64,000 bases of DNA from Rs1 sp038900335 (GCA_038900335.1 JBBMRB010000001.1:248001-312000), one strand, 5' to 3'; shown: positions 1-8,294, counted from the first letter of the stretch. The notes: generated by a model not told the origin, from the letters alone. Numbers and translations are program-made.

Positions 1-225
1 GTGTGGTTAGCTATATTGATTGCTATTAACTTACAGACCAGCTTTTTAACGCCACCATTTGGTTTTGCTTTATTTTATTATCGCTCAGTGGCACCTGCGA
101 GTATTACCACTGTTGATATTTATAAATCGGTCATTCCTTTTATTGTCATTCAATTATTGGCTATGGCAATTTTAGTGATGTATCCCCAGATTGCCACTTG
201 GCTACCTGAACTGATAAATAAATGA
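1..225 (+). CDS. dctM: TRAP transporter large permease (DctM), C-terminal fragment
   Basis: The last 74 residues of a polytopic membrane protein whose start lies before the window. The stretch LTPPFGFALFYYRSVAP and the final hydrophobic helix (FIVIQLLAMAILVMYPQ) are typical of the extreme C-terminus of DctM, the 12-helix sodium-coupled permease of tripartite (TRAP) transporters. The next gene on the same strand, 76 bp downstream, encodes the matching periplasmic binding protein, which supports the call. The first codon in the window is an internal GTG, not a start. Substrate cannot be told from this fragment. Confidence 0.85.
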   Translation: MWLAILIAINLQTSFLTPPFGFALFYYRSVAPASITTVDIYKSVIPFIVIQLLAMAILVMYPQIATWLPELINK

Positions 226-301
226 TAATTTTATTAAAATGAGTTATAACAAACCACAATATCTAATAGCCGAATAATTATAAAATGTAAGGAATGTGAA
301 A

Positions 302-1375
302 ATGCAAAGAAGAGACTTTATAAAAGGTGCAGGTGCAACAATTGCAGGCACTGGCATAGCAATTACCAGCGCACCTGCTATCGCAAGTGGTAAAATACAG
401 TGGAAACTACCAACGAGCTTCCCTGCGAAAGCTCCGGGTGTTGGCACTAACGTCACCAGTTTTGCTAAACGTGTATATGATATGTCTGGTGGCCGTTTAG
501 AGCTTAAAGTATTTTCTAGTGGTGAATTAGTACCGCCATTTGCAGTACAAGATGCAGTACAAAAGGGCACCGCTGAAATAGGCCACAGCACTGCATATTA
601 TGGCGCTGGTAAAAACTCAGCATTACATTTTTTCAGTACTATCCCCTTTGGTATGACAGCGACTGAACACGTCGCCTGGTTGCGCCACGGCGGTGGTCAA
701 GAGTTGTGGGATGATATCTACGGGCAAAGAGGTTTAAAACCTTTTTATAGTGGTAACTCAGGAACACAATCTGCGGGTTGGTTTAAAAAAGAAATCAATT
801 CAGTTGAAGACCTATCTGGTTTAAACATGCGTATCGCAGGTTTAGGTGGTGAGGCCATGCGAAAATTGGGTGTTAATGCTATCTTGCTACCGCCACCGGA
901 GATTTTCCCAGCCTTTAAATCAGGTGCGATAGACGCAGCTGAGTGGGTAGGGCCAATGCTTGACCAAGCTTTTGGATTAAACAAAATCACTAACCTATGT
1001 TATGTACCTGCTTTTCATGAGCCAGGTGCAGCACTTGAGATCGTAGTGAATAAAGATGCGTTTGATGAGTTGCCAAAAGATTTACAAGTTATTGTTGAGG
1101 AAGCTGCTAGAGCCACATCTGTTGAGACGTTAGCGCAATTTGATTATTTCAATATGCAAGCGTTCATTAAACTACAAGAAAAAGGGGTGACGTTTAAAGA
1201 GTTCCCTGAATCTGTTGTCAGTGCACTAAAAGGCGCGACAGTAGAAGTGATGGCTGACCTTGCTAAAGACAATGCTGAGTTTGCTAAAGTACAGCAAAGC
1301 TACGACTCTTTCTTAGCGACAGCAACGCAATATGCCAACTTGTTCCAAGGTGCTGTCTATCGTCAAAGAAGCTGA
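302..1375 (+). CDS. dctP: TRAP transporter periplasmic substrate-binding protein (DctP/TakP type)
   Basis: Periplasmic solute-binding subunit of a TRAP importer, 358 residues. The N-terminus MQRRDFIKGAG, followed by a hydrophobic stretch and an SAPAIASG cleavage-like region, is a twin-arginine (Tat) signal, common in TRAP binding proteins of the 2-oxoacid/lactate (TakP, TTHA0766) subgroup. The segments SGGRLELKVFSSGELVPPF, AEIGHSTAYY and DAAEWVGPMLD also fit that subgroup. Start: ATG at 302 is preceded by AAGGA (289-293) at good spacing; an in-frame GTG at 296 would sit too close to it. It follows the DctM gene, so it is probably last in the operon. A carboxylate ligand is an inference from subgroup resemblance only. 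Confidence 0.88.
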   Translation: MQRRDFIKGAGATIAGTGIAITSAPAIASGKIQWKLPTSFPAKAPGVGTNVTSFAKRVYDMSGGRLELKVFSSGELVPPFAVQDAVQKGTAEIGHSTAYYGAGKNSALHFFSTIPFGMTATEHVAWLRHGGGQELWDDIYGQRGLKPFYSGNSGTQSAGWFKKEINSVEDLSGLNMRIAGLGGEAMRKLGVNAILLPPPEIFPAFKSGAIDAAEWVGPMLDQAFGLNKITNLCYVPAFHEPGAALEIVVNKDAFDELPKDLQVIVEEAARATSVETLAQFDYFNMQAFIKLQEKGVTFKEFPESVVSALKGATVEVMADLAKDNAEFAKVQQSYDSFLATATQYANLFQGAVYRQRS

Positions 1376-1400
1376 TTGGGATACAAGCCACTGAGCGAAA

Positions 1401-1452
1401 GACACATAAGCGCTGGGCTACTTTAAGTGGCACACACCAGAGCTTATGTGTC
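1401..1452 (+). terminator. Long hairpin after the TRAP operon
   Basis: Inverted repeat GACACATAAGC (1401-1411) / GCTTATGTGTC (1442-1452), extended inward by CTGG (1413-1416) / CCAG (1437-1440) past one mismatch. It begins 25 bp after the dctP stop codon. No clear T-tract follows, so it may stabilise the mRNA 3' end rather than terminate by itself. About 40 bp further, three tandem copies of GGCTTTA (1495-1515) run into a second small hairpin with TAAAGCC. Confidence 0.45.
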
Positions 1453-1593
1453 AGTTTATCAGCTGTCACCTGCTTGAGTAACACTGATCAAGCGGGCTTT
1501 AGGCTTTAGGCTTTAGGCGTTAAAGCCTTAAAGAGTAACAATAGCCACTATTCAACTGCCAAACTCGTACCTTGCATCAATAAATGTTGCTAG

Positions 1594-2337
1594 TTAGATT
1601 AATAACACAACGAATAGCCCCAGTATTGAGGTGATAGTTATTGACAGTAACGAGCCCAATAGTACGTATTCGGTGAGATTCTGGCTGTTATTGTTATTTA
1701 ACTCACCAAATCTAAAGATTGATTTTGCCGCTAAAATAAAGCCGATAACGGCATACTGGCCATTGATGATAAAGGTCAATATCAAAAGTCGTTCCAGATA
1801 GCCGATGATTTCACCACCAAGGATTAAACCTTGATTTTCAAGGGTCTGTGTTGGAGTATAACGTTTTAATACAATGCCTATAAAAACCGATACCGGCTTA
1901 AAAATAGTGAGGTAGACCAGCAAAATTAACATGTTTTTGCTTGATATCAATGCTGCGACATTGTCGAAAGCGTTTAAACCTAGCCCCGATAAATAGAGTG
2001 CAATTAACGCTAAAACGCTCAGGTGTAGAGCTTGATCAATGACAAAGTAGCTTAATTTTTGCCCGCTGCTTTGCTCAACATAAATTTTAGCCAAATCGAT
2101 CAGCCAGTGTGAAATAGCAATGATTGCTGCGCAGGCAAAGAGCAAGCCAATATCATCGCTGACAAACACCATAGCGGCGCAGGCGACTAAGCCATGTAGC
2201 AAACTGTGGATAGCGAGCTTGATCGATTTATATTTTTTTTCAATCTTATCCTGCAGCCATGAGCTGGGCTGACAATAAAAATCAATAATGATATGCAGTG
2301 TCACTAGCGCCAGCAATAGGACTATGAATACGTTCAT
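1594..2337 (-). CDS. DUF3307 family membrane protein
   Basis: 247-residue integral membrane protein with about six to seven hydrophobic helices. It starts MNVFIVLLLALVTLHIIIDFYCQP and carries the H-x3-D and QP pattern followed by W/K-rich residues and LLHGLVAC seen in DUF3307 proteins. Its start codon overlaps the stop of the SatD-like gene by 4 bp (ATGA, 2334-2337), so the two are translationally coupled. From memory, DUF3307 and SatD-family genes are often adjacent. Biochemical role unknown; a membrane partner or target of the SatD regulator is an inference. Confidence 0.75.
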   Translation of the reverse strand: MNVFIVLLLALVTLHIIIDFYCQPSSWLQDKIEKKYKSIKLAIHSLLHGLVACAAMVFVSDDIGLLFACAAIIAISHWLIDLAKIYVEQSSGQKLSYFVIDQALHLSVLALIALYLSGLGLNAFDNVAALISSKNMLILLVYLTIFKPVSVFIGIVLKRYTPTQTLENQGLILGGEIIGYLERLLILTFIINGQYAVIGFILAAKSIFRFGELNNNNSQNLTEYVLLGSLLSITITSILGLFVVLLI

Positions 2338-2996
2338 TGGAAATACTCTGTTATTTTTTTAGCAAATAGTATTATATAGTCTTCTATCAAGGTTATATTT
2401 GCTGATTTTATGGAGCGGTTAATTGACACCCTGTTAGCGCCAAGTTTATCCGCTATCTCACCCTGAGTGAGTGGCTTATCTTTTTTCAATAGCAGATAGG
2501 CGATAGCACATTGTCGCTCAGTCATTGTTGCTACCTGTTGATCTACATATTCAGTTAACAAGTGAAAGTGCTCATTAAATTGGCTGTCTAAGGTCGATAT
2601 TCTTAGTGTATGGCTCTTCATCTCATCTAAGGTTCTACCTGAGAGTGTAAAGGCATCGCCGGTAGAGTGACCGATACTTTGGCGTATCACCGGATCACGT
2701 CCTATACCTATGCTAATCCTGCAATCATAGTTGATACACTGACTCTTGAGACTGGTTCTTATCAGCAGCGCATACTTGGCGGCGTATTCAGGATCGTGCA
2801 ATATTACCTGAAAGGAGTCTCCACGCGTGATTGCAAATTGATTCGCTGGGTGATTATTGCAAATCATTGTGAGTTGACTGTTTAAACTGTACAGCAAATC
2901 GTCATACATCAATTGCGACAGCGCTGTCGATCGCACAATGTCACCGGTTAGCACAGCGATAACCGTATTTTTATCACCTTGTTTTCGTTTATTCAT
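2334..2996 (-). CDS. SatD family protein: nucleotide-cyclase-like domain plus C-terminal HTH
   Basis: 220 residues from the ATG at 2996 (an in-frame GTG at 2999 is the alternative). The N-terminal 140 residues match the SatD pattern, and their order of motifs recalls class III nucleotide cyclases: TGDIVRST with Asp19, RGDSFQV with Asp60, then ISIGIGRDPV and GDAFTLSGR. The cyclase transition-state Asn is Thr117 here, while the partner Arg121 is kept, so catalysis is doubtful. Residues about 175-200 (TQGEIADKLGANRVSINRS) form a helix-turn-helix. It is coupled by an ATGA overlap to the DUF3307 gene and preceded by a cluster of GGTTACA palindromes that could be its operator. Ligand-sensing transcription factor is the best guess. 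Confidence 0.72.
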   Translation of the reverse strand: MNKRKQGDKNTVIAVLTGDIVRSTALSQLMYDDLLYSLNSQLTMICNNHPANQFAITRGDSFQVILHDPEYAAKYALLIRTSLKSQCINYDCRISIGIGRDPVIRQSIGHSTGDAFTLSGRTLDEMKSHTLRISTLDSQFNEHFHLLTEYVDQQVATMTERQCAIAYLLLKKDKPLTQGEIADKLGANRVSINRSIKSANITLIEDYIILFAKKITEYFQ

Positions 2997-3332
2997 CACT
3001 TATCTACTTATCAGCACTGATCGGTGATCACTAGAGCTAAACTGATCTAAAGCCACCGGATGTACTGTCGTTAAAGGTTATCTAGGCTGTTGATGTTGTT
3101 AAGTGTAGCTTAAAAAGGTTACATTAATCAAATGTAACCAAAATTGATTACACTTATCAAGTGTTACCTTTATAGGTTACATGCTGCTAGATACACCAGC
3201 GCCGGATCAACTGTGCATCTAATCGAAGCTAGCTTATTTGCATGCTCTGGATAAACAGCTCGATAAAGGCTGTTACATCATGGATTAGATGGGTATATTA
3301 TCAATAAAAATTACGCAGGCAGAAAACTGACC
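2997..3332. promoter_or_regulatory. Intergenic region with a GGTTACA palindrome cluster (probable SatD operator)
   Basis: The 333 bp upstream of the satD-like gene hold, at 3117-3182: a perfect 9-bp inverted repeat GGTTACATT (3117-3125) / AATGTAACC (3131-3139) with a 5-bp centre; a second imperfect one, GATTACACTT (3146-3155) / AAGTGTTACC (3159-3168), 8 of 10 matched; and a further half-site GGTTACAT (3175-3182). Similar half-sites three times within 66 bp look like cooperative binding of a dimeric regulator. The HTH of the neighbouring SatD-like protein is the obvious candidate. No other gene is visible here. Confidence 0.6.
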
Positions 3333-3578
3333 TTGATTTTAGAATTTATAGATACCGCTAAGGGCAACCAACTTCTTGAACAGCTAAAGCGAGAGGGCTG
3401 GCGGCTTACAGCGCAATATAGCCCATTGGCGTTTGATAAAGGCATCGATTACGACAGCTATCAGCTGACACTTAACGACAAGGTGCTATTACTGGAGTGG
3501 GATAATTGGTTTGAATGGAAACTAACGGGCTCACAGGAGCTACTGATGAGTTTGAAACAGCGATTTTCTCTACCTTAA
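3333..3578 (+). CDS. Small acidic protein of unknown function
   Basis: 81 residues rich in aromatic and charged residues (KREGWRLTAQYSPLAFDKGIDYDSY, LLLEWDNWFEWKLTG), with no signal peptide or membrane segment. I do not recognise the family, but the alternating pattern looks like a real folded protein. The start is uncertain: no ATG is in frame after the stop at 3264, and TTG at 3333 or CTG at 3327 would serve, with no good ribosome-binding site. It stands alone between the SatD-type operator and the VOC gene. Confidence 0.55.
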   Translation: MILEFIDTAKGNQLLEQLKREGWRLTAQYSPLAFDKGIDYDSYQLTLNDKVLLLEWDNWFEWKLTGSQELLMSLKQRFSLP

Positions 3579-3691
3579 AGGTCACTTAACACTGAGTTAG
3601 CTTGTTAAACAGGTCAAAAAAATTGCTGCAAAACGTTATTGCTATCAAGATAACTTTTGGCGATAACTAAGCGGTTACATTCGATAATATA

Positions 3692-3724
3692 TTGACAATT
3701 AGTACTAATATATAGGGCTAAACT
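3692..3724 (+). promoter_or_regulatory. Promoter-like TTGACA with adjoining 12-bp palindrome
   Basis: TTGACA (3692-3697) abuts the perfect palindrome ATTAGTACTAAT (3698-3709), about 35-50 bp before the VOC gene start. A repressor bound to this palindrome would block the promoter. The -10 element is not at ideal spacing (TATAGG at 3711 is short, TAAACT at 3719 long), so the promoter call is tentative. Confidence 0.4.
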
Positions 3725-3744
3725 ATGCGGAGCAGTATCTAACA

Positions 3745-4122
3745 ATGACAGCGATTAAATTAGATCATGTTAACTTGCGCACAACGCAACTGGATAAAAT
3801 GATTGTTTGGTACACATCTGTACTAGGTTTGTCGGTTGGCGCTAGGCCTAACTTTGCCTTTGCTGGTGCATGGTTGTACGCAGGAAAAAGCGCGCTGATT
3901 CACCTTGTCGCTATCAACGAGTTAGCCGTTGGCTCAGAGGCCTCTCTAAAGTTAGAGCACATGGCATTTTGCGCGGTGGATAAAGTAACATTTGTTGCCA
4001 ACCTAGAACGTTTGAACATCGCGTATAAAGCGTCGCCGGTCGCTGAGTTTAATCTCATTCAATACAATCTGTGGGATCCCGATGGCAACCATATACATGT
4101 AGATTTTTTTGATGATAAATAA
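3745..4122 (+). CDS. VOC family (glyoxalase/dioxygenase fold) protein
   Basis: 125-residue single-domain vicinal-oxygen-chelate protein with two beta-alpha-beta-beta-beta halves. The family marks are IKLDHVNLRTTQLDKMIVWYTSVLGL at the start, a central LEHMAFCAVD and a C-terminal NLWDPDGNHIHVDF. The likely metal ligands are His in DHVN, His in LEHMA and the acidic/His residues near the end. The reaction cannot be specified from the fold. Directly downstream lies the remnant of a luciferase-like oxidoreductase gene, so this may be the survivor of a former two-gene unit. Confidence 0.85.
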   Translation: MTAIKLDHVNLRTTQLDKMIVWYTSVLGLSVGARPNFAFAGAWLYAGKSALIHLVAINELAVGSEASLKLEHMAFCAVDKVTFVANLERLNIAYKASPVAEFNLIQYNLWDPDGNHIHVDFFDDK

Positions 4123-4129
4123 GCCCATT

Positions 4130-4409
4130 TTTGGCCCAGGTTTTTATCACTCTATCGACAACACCCATTGACGCTAGGCATTAATTTATCTATTGAAGCC
4201 GACGGCCCGATGCCCAACCTGTTCGCATCCATCTAGGCTATCGATTAGGGCGTCATGCGTTAATTGAACACTTAACTCAGTTACAAGGTATTGGCGTTAG
4301 TCACGTCAGTTTTAATGTGCGCTTTTCAACACGAGCAGTCACAGAGGTTATTGATGAGCTTTGTGAGTACGTGCTGCCGCATTTTCCTGCCAATCAGACT
4401 AATCTGTAA
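4130..4409 (+). pseudogene. Remnant of an LLM-class (luciferase-like) flavin-dependent oxidoreductase
   Basis: No intact ORF, but the translation shows the conserved C-terminus of a luciferase-like oxidoreductase in two frames. One frame reads GINLSIEADGPMP and hits a stop at about 4234. The other carries HLGYRLGRHALIEHLTQL, then IGVSHVSFNVRFSTRA, EVIDELCEYVLPHFP and a stop at 4407-4409. The hand-over lies near 4210-4235, so at least one frameshift has occurred, and the N-terminal two thirds are missing. The match to the BA3436-like LLM subfamily is from memory of its C-terminal pattern. It decayed next to the VOC gene. Confidence 0.7.
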
Positions 4410-4429
4410 AGCAGATACTTATCTATTAA

Positions 4430-5323
4430 TTACTCAAAGGTGCTGACACGCATCTTGCGGTATTCACTCGGTGATATGCCCATGATCTTTTTAAAGATTC
4501 TAGAAAAATAATAAGTATCCTCATAACCTAAGTTATAGCTTATCTCTTTAATCGATTTTGTTGAGATATCCAGTAAATGGCAAGCTCGCTCAATTTTAAG
4601 ATGAATAAAGTAATTGATCGGTGTGGTATCCGTTAGCTCTTTATAGCACTTGATGAAATGAAATTTTGATAAGTTGACCGCCTGCGCGAGTGTATCTAGG
4701 TTCAATTGATCATGTAAGCTGGCTTGCATTAAAGAGTGCACTTTTTCTAAATCAAACTTATCAGCCATTTGCTGTGCTTTAGCAATGGGGCGCAGCTGTG
4801 GGATATAGGTCAATATTTGGGCCAACAAGTTAGACCCATAGATAAATGCTGGCAAGTTAAAACTTGATTGTAGGCTCTGTAATAGAATATCGAAATTGGC
4901 AATTAAACGCGGATTTACCCCGACATTGATAATGGCGTTATCTTGAGCCTTATTTAAATATTCAATGTATTGCTGGCTTTTATCGCCACTAAAATGACAC
5001 CAATAAACACTCCAAGGGCTGTCATCACTTGATTGGTAACTATGCGCAGCACCGCGCGGCAGTAGTAAAATATCTCCGGCATTCACTTGGTAATGTCGAT
5101 TATTGACCTGGCAGCTGCCCTGGCCATGAACACAGTAGATAAGTAAATTATCATCATGGATTCTTCGCAACATAGTATGTTTTATAGCCTGCTTATAAAA
5201 GCCAGAAGCCTTCGGATACAGCCCTGATGTCAGCGGATTATTGGTGAGTTGTTTACTAATATTTCTCGGTACAACTAGGCGTAAACTACCAGAAGGTAGT
5301 GGCCAATTTGACGGCTGACTCAT
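4430..5323 (-). CDS. mmsR: AraC family transcriptional regulator, probable MmsR
   Basis: 297 residues: an N-terminal cupin sensing domain (about 40-130; CVHGQGSCQVNNRHYQVNAGDILLLPRGAAHSY) and a C-terminal pair of AraC helix-turn-helices (about 195-292; LDTLAQAVNLSKFHFIKCYKELTDTTPINYF and IKEISYNLGYEDTYYFSRIFKKIMGISPSEYR). It is divergent from mmsA with a 138-bp shared intergenic region, the arrangement of Pseudomonas mmsR-mmsAB, where MmsR activates valine degradation genes. The name rests on domain type, length and this context. Confidence 0.8.
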   Translation of the reverse strand: MSQPSNWPLPSGSLRLVVPRNISKQLTNNPLTSGLYPKASGFYKQAIKHTMLRRIHDDNLLIYCVHGQGSCQVNNRHYQVNAGDILLLPRGAAHSYQSSDDSPWSVYWCHFSGDKSQQYIEYLNKAQDNAIINVGVNPRLIANFDILLQSLQSSFNLPAFIYGSNLLAQILTYIPQLRPIAKAQQMADKFDLEKVHSLMQASLHDQLNLDTLAQAVNLSKFHFIKCYKELTDTTPINYFIHLKIERACHLLDISTKSIKEISYNLGYEDTYYFSRIFKKIMGISPSEYRKMRVSTFE

Positions 5324-5461
5324 ATTTAACCTGTACTAAAGGATTAGAAGAATAACAATATAGTCCATCAATAGCACAAGATTATCAATCCTTAGTGACT
5401 TTTTTATGTGGTTAAATCGAATCATAATAAAATCACACAAAGCTAACGGATGATAAATATA
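5324..5461. promoter_or_regulatory. Divergent mmsR/mmsA control region with an inverted repeat
   Basis: Contains a near-perfect spaced inverted repeat, ACTAAAGGATT (5335-5345) and AATCCTTAGT (5387-5396), one extra A in the left arm, 41 bp between arms. Between and beyond the arms it is AT-rich, as expected for two back-to-back promoters. A role as MmsR operator is inferred from position only. Confidence 0.4.
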
Positions 5462-6952
5462 ATGAAACAAGTTCCTCTGCTGATTAACGGCGAATTCATT
5501 GCCAGTAAAAGTACTAAGCTAATTGATGTTACCAACCCTGCAACCCAAGAAGTTATTGCACAGGTGCCTTGTGCCACTGAGCAAGAGATCGCTCTGGCGA
5601 TAGAAACTGCCAAAGAAGCTTTCGAAATTTGGAAAGAAAAATCAGTAGGTGATCGTGCTCGCCTAATGCTGCGCTACCAAGCACTACTAAAAGATAACCA
5701 AGAAGAAATTGCGACTATTTTATCTAAAGAATCAGGTAAAACATTCCCTGATGCGATGGGTGATGTATGGCGCGGCATTGAAGTGGTAGAACATGCGGCA
5801 AACGTTGCATCCCTTACTATGGGTGAAACACTAGAGAACGTTGCGCGTAAAATCGATTGCTACAGTTTTACCCAGCCACTAGGTGTTTGTGTTGGTGTTA
5901 CACCGTTTAACTTCCCAGCAATGATCCCATTATGGATGTTCCCAATCGCAATCGCTTGCGGTAATGCCTTTATATTAAAGCCATCAGAGCAAAACCCATT
6001 AACACCTAATAAGCTTGCTGAGTTATTTATGCAGGCGGGTGCACCTAAAGGTATTTTACAAGTTTTACACGGTGAAAAAGAAGTTGTACAAGAGTTACTA
6101 GTTCACCCTGATACCCCTGCAATTTCTTTTGTTGGATCAGTTGGCGTAGGTGAGTATATCTACCGTACCGGTACTGATCATATGAAACGTGTACAGGCTT
6201 TTGCCGGTGCTAAAAACCATATGGTTATCATGCCTGATGCGGCAAAAACACAAGTCATTAACAACATAGCAGGTGCATCAGTTGGTGCAGCTGGCCAGCG
6301 TTGTATGGCGATTTCAGTGGCTGTATTTGTCGGTGAATCTAAAAAATTGATTCCTGAAATTAAAGCAGCACTAGCGAAAGTTAAACCAGGTGCTTGGGAT
6401 GACCCAGAGGCAGGTTATGGCCCACAGATCAACCCGGCGGCAAAAGCGAGAGTATTAAACTTTATTGCAGAGGGCAAGGCTGCAGGTGCTAACTGTATCT
6501 TAGATGGCTCTGATCTTGTTGTTGAAGGTTTAGAGAAAGGTAATTTCATTGGCCCAACGATGTTTACCAATGTCACCACTGATATGTCGATCTATAAAGA
6601 AGAGATCTTTGGCCCAGTATTGATTACTTTAGAAGTAGAAACGCTAGAAGATGCTATTGCTCTAATCAATGAAAACCCATACGGCAATGGTACTTCTATC
6701 TTTACAGCATCTGGCGCTGCGGCTCGTAAATACCAACATGAAATAAAAGTCGGTATTGTTGGTATTAACGTACCTGTACCTGTGCCATTACCAATGTTCT
6801 CTTTCACTGGCTGGAGAAAGTCGTTCTACGGTGATCAACATGCTTACGGCAAACAAGCTTTTAAATTCTACACAGAAACCAAAACGGTCACTGCTCGCTG
6901 GTTCGATGAAGATATCGATACCGGAGTTAACACCACCATTGATATGAAGTAA
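5462..6952 (+). CDS. mmsA: Methylmalonate-semialdehyde dehydrogenase (CoA-acylating)
   Basis: 496-residue class I aldehyde dehydrogenase that converts methylmalonate semialdehyde plus CoA and NAD to propionyl-CoA, the last step of valine degradation. Shown by the NAD-binding stretch GVTPFNFPAMIPLWMFPIA, the MmsA-specific VGSVGVGEYIY, the catalytic Cys281 in GAAGQRCMAIS, and the C-terminal FSFTGWRKSFYGDQHAYGKQ. Start: the ATG at 5462 is spaced well from GGA (5448-5450); the in-frame ATG at 5450 overlaps that element. It is the first gene of the valine cluster, divergent from mmsR and followed by a strong terminator hairpin, so it may be expressed above the genes behind it. Confidence 0.95.
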   Translation: MKQVPLLINGEFIASKSTKLIDVTNPATQEVIAQVPCATEQEIALAIETAKEAFEIWKEKSVGDRARLMLRYQALLKDNQEEIATILSKESGKTFPDAMGDVWRGIEVVEHAANVASLTMGETLENVARKIDCYSFTQPLGVCVGVTPFNFPAMIPLWMFPIAIACGNAFILKPSEQNPLTPNKLAELFMQAGAPKGILQVLHGEKEVVQELLVHPDTPAISFVGSVGVGEYIYRTGTDHMKRVQAFAGAKNHMVIMPDAAKTQVINNIAGASVGAAGQRCMAISVAVFVGESKKLIPEIKAALAKVKPGAWDDPEAGYGPQINPAAKARVLNFIAEGKAAGANCILDGSDLVVEGLEKGNFIGPTMFTNVTTDMSIYKEEIFGPVLITLEVETLEDAIALINENPYGNGTSIFTASGAAARKYQHEIKVGIVGINVPVPVPLPMFSFTGWRKSFYGDQHAYGKQAFKFYTETKTVTARWFDEDIDTGVNTTIDMK

Positions 6953-6980
6953 GTTTTTAGCTAATCTTAGTTAATTAGCT

Positions 6981-7014
6981 AAGCACAGTTAGAGCACATC
7001 TAACTGTGCTTTTT
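6981..7014 (+). terminator. Rho-independent terminator after mmsA
   Basis: Perfect 13-bp stem AAGCACAGTTAGA (6981-6993) / TCTAACTGTGCTT (6999-7011), loop GCACA, followed by TTTT and G then TTT. It separates mmsA from the acyl-CoA dehydrogenase gene, so the latter either has its own promoter in 7015-7145 or depends on read-through. Confidence 0.85.
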
Positions 7015-7145
7015 GTTTAAAAATAACAAGATAAATATAGCAGTTAAAGTAATACCTATGTAAAACTGTGGTTGCTGTTAGCACTAAATCATGGCATTAA
7101 AATAGCCGAATAATAAAAATATTACGTGACAAAATGAGGCCTACT

Positions 7146-8294
7146 GTGGATTTTGAATTAAATGATGATCAAATAGCCTTTAGCGATATGGCTAAGGCCT
7201 TTGCTGATAAAGAATTGATCCCAAATGCAGCGCAGTGGGATGATGAGCAATATTTCCCTGTTGATGTTATTAAACGTGGCGGTGAAATGGGGTTATGCGG
7301 TTTATATACCCCTGAAGATGGCGGCGGACTAGGTTTATCACGCCTTGACTCAAGCATCATTTTTGAACAATTAGCGATGGGCTGCACCTCGACAACTGCT
7401 TATATCTCTATCCATAACATGGTTAGCTGGATGCTCAGTACTTTTGCTAATGAGCAAACCAAACAACAGTGGAGCGAGGGCTTAAGTAGCGGCCAATTAT
7501 TAGGCTCATACTGCCTAACAGAGCCAAATGCAGGTTCAGATGCTGCCTCACTAAAAACTACTGCCAAAAAAGATGGCGATAAATATATCGTCAACGGCTC
7601 TAAAGTCTTTATCTCAGGTGCCGGTAAAACCGATATGCTACTGGTGATGGCAAAAACATCGGCTGATGGTATTTCCGCGTTTGCCGTTGCTGCTGATAGC
7701 GCTGGTATTAGCTATGGCCGTAAAGAGCAAAAAATGGGCTGGAATAGCCAACCAACACGGATGATTACCTTCGAAAATGTAGAGATCCCAGCAGCTAGCT
7801 TACTGGGTAATGAAGGTGATGGTTTTAAAATTGCGATGCAAGGGCTAGATGGTGGCAGGGTCAATATAGCCAGCTGCTCAGTGGGCACTGCACAAGCAGC
7901 CCTAACACACGCATTGCGCTATTTGCATGAAAGAAAACAGTTTGGTCGTGAGTTAGCCAGCTTTCAAGCACTACAATTTAAAGTAGCCACCATGAACACT
8001 AAATTAGTAGCCGCAAGACAAATGGTTAGGCTAGCGGCTTCTAAAATCGATAACAAACACCCTGATAGAACCACCTATTGCGCTATGGCTAAACGCTTTG
8101 CGACAGATGCGTGTTATGAGATATGTGATGAGGCATTGCAAATTTTCGGCGGCAATGGCTATATGAAAGAATACCCACTAGAGCGCTATTTACGTGATGC
8201 TAGAGTGCATCGTATTTTAGAGGGCACTAATGAAATAATGAATGTTATTATCGCTCGCAGAATTCTGGTTGAAGATACTAATCAGATTTTATAA
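7146..8294 (+). CDS. Acyl-CoA dehydrogenase, probable isobutyryl-CoA dehydrogenase
   Basis: Flavin-dependent acyl-CoA dehydrogenase of about 382 residues. It has LGSYCLTEPNAGSDAASLKT (FAD/substrate loop), the C-terminal QIFGGNGYMKEYPLERYLRDAR and the catalytic Glu in HRILEGTNEIM. Lying between mmsA and the HIBYL-CoA hydrolase, it most likely oxidises isobutyryl-CoA to methacrylyl-CoA. Start: the GTG at 7146 (VDFELNDDQ) has GAGG at 7136-7139 with ideal spacing and fits the common family start MDFELNDDQ; the in-frame ATG at 7134 overlaps that site and lacks one of its own. An activity on another short branched acyl-CoA cannot be excluded. Confidence 0.88.
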   Translation: MDFELNDDQIAFSDMAKAFADKELIPNAAQWDDEQYFPVDVIKRGGEMGLCGLYTPEDGGGLGLSRLDSSIIFEQLAMGCTSTTAYISIHNMVSWMLSTFANEQTKQQWSEGLSSGQLLGSYCLTEPNAGSDAASLKTTAKKDGDKYIVNGSKVFISGAGKTDMLLVMAKTSADGISAFAVAADSAGISYGRKEQKMGWNSQPTRMITFENVEIPAASLLGNEGDGFKIAMQGLDGGRVNIASCSVGTAQAALTHALRYLHERKQFGRELASFQALQFKVATMNTKLVAARQMVRLAASKIDNKHPDRTTYCAMAKRFATDACYEICDEALQIFGGNGYMKEYPLERYLRDARVHRILEGTNEIMNVIIARRILVEDTNQIL

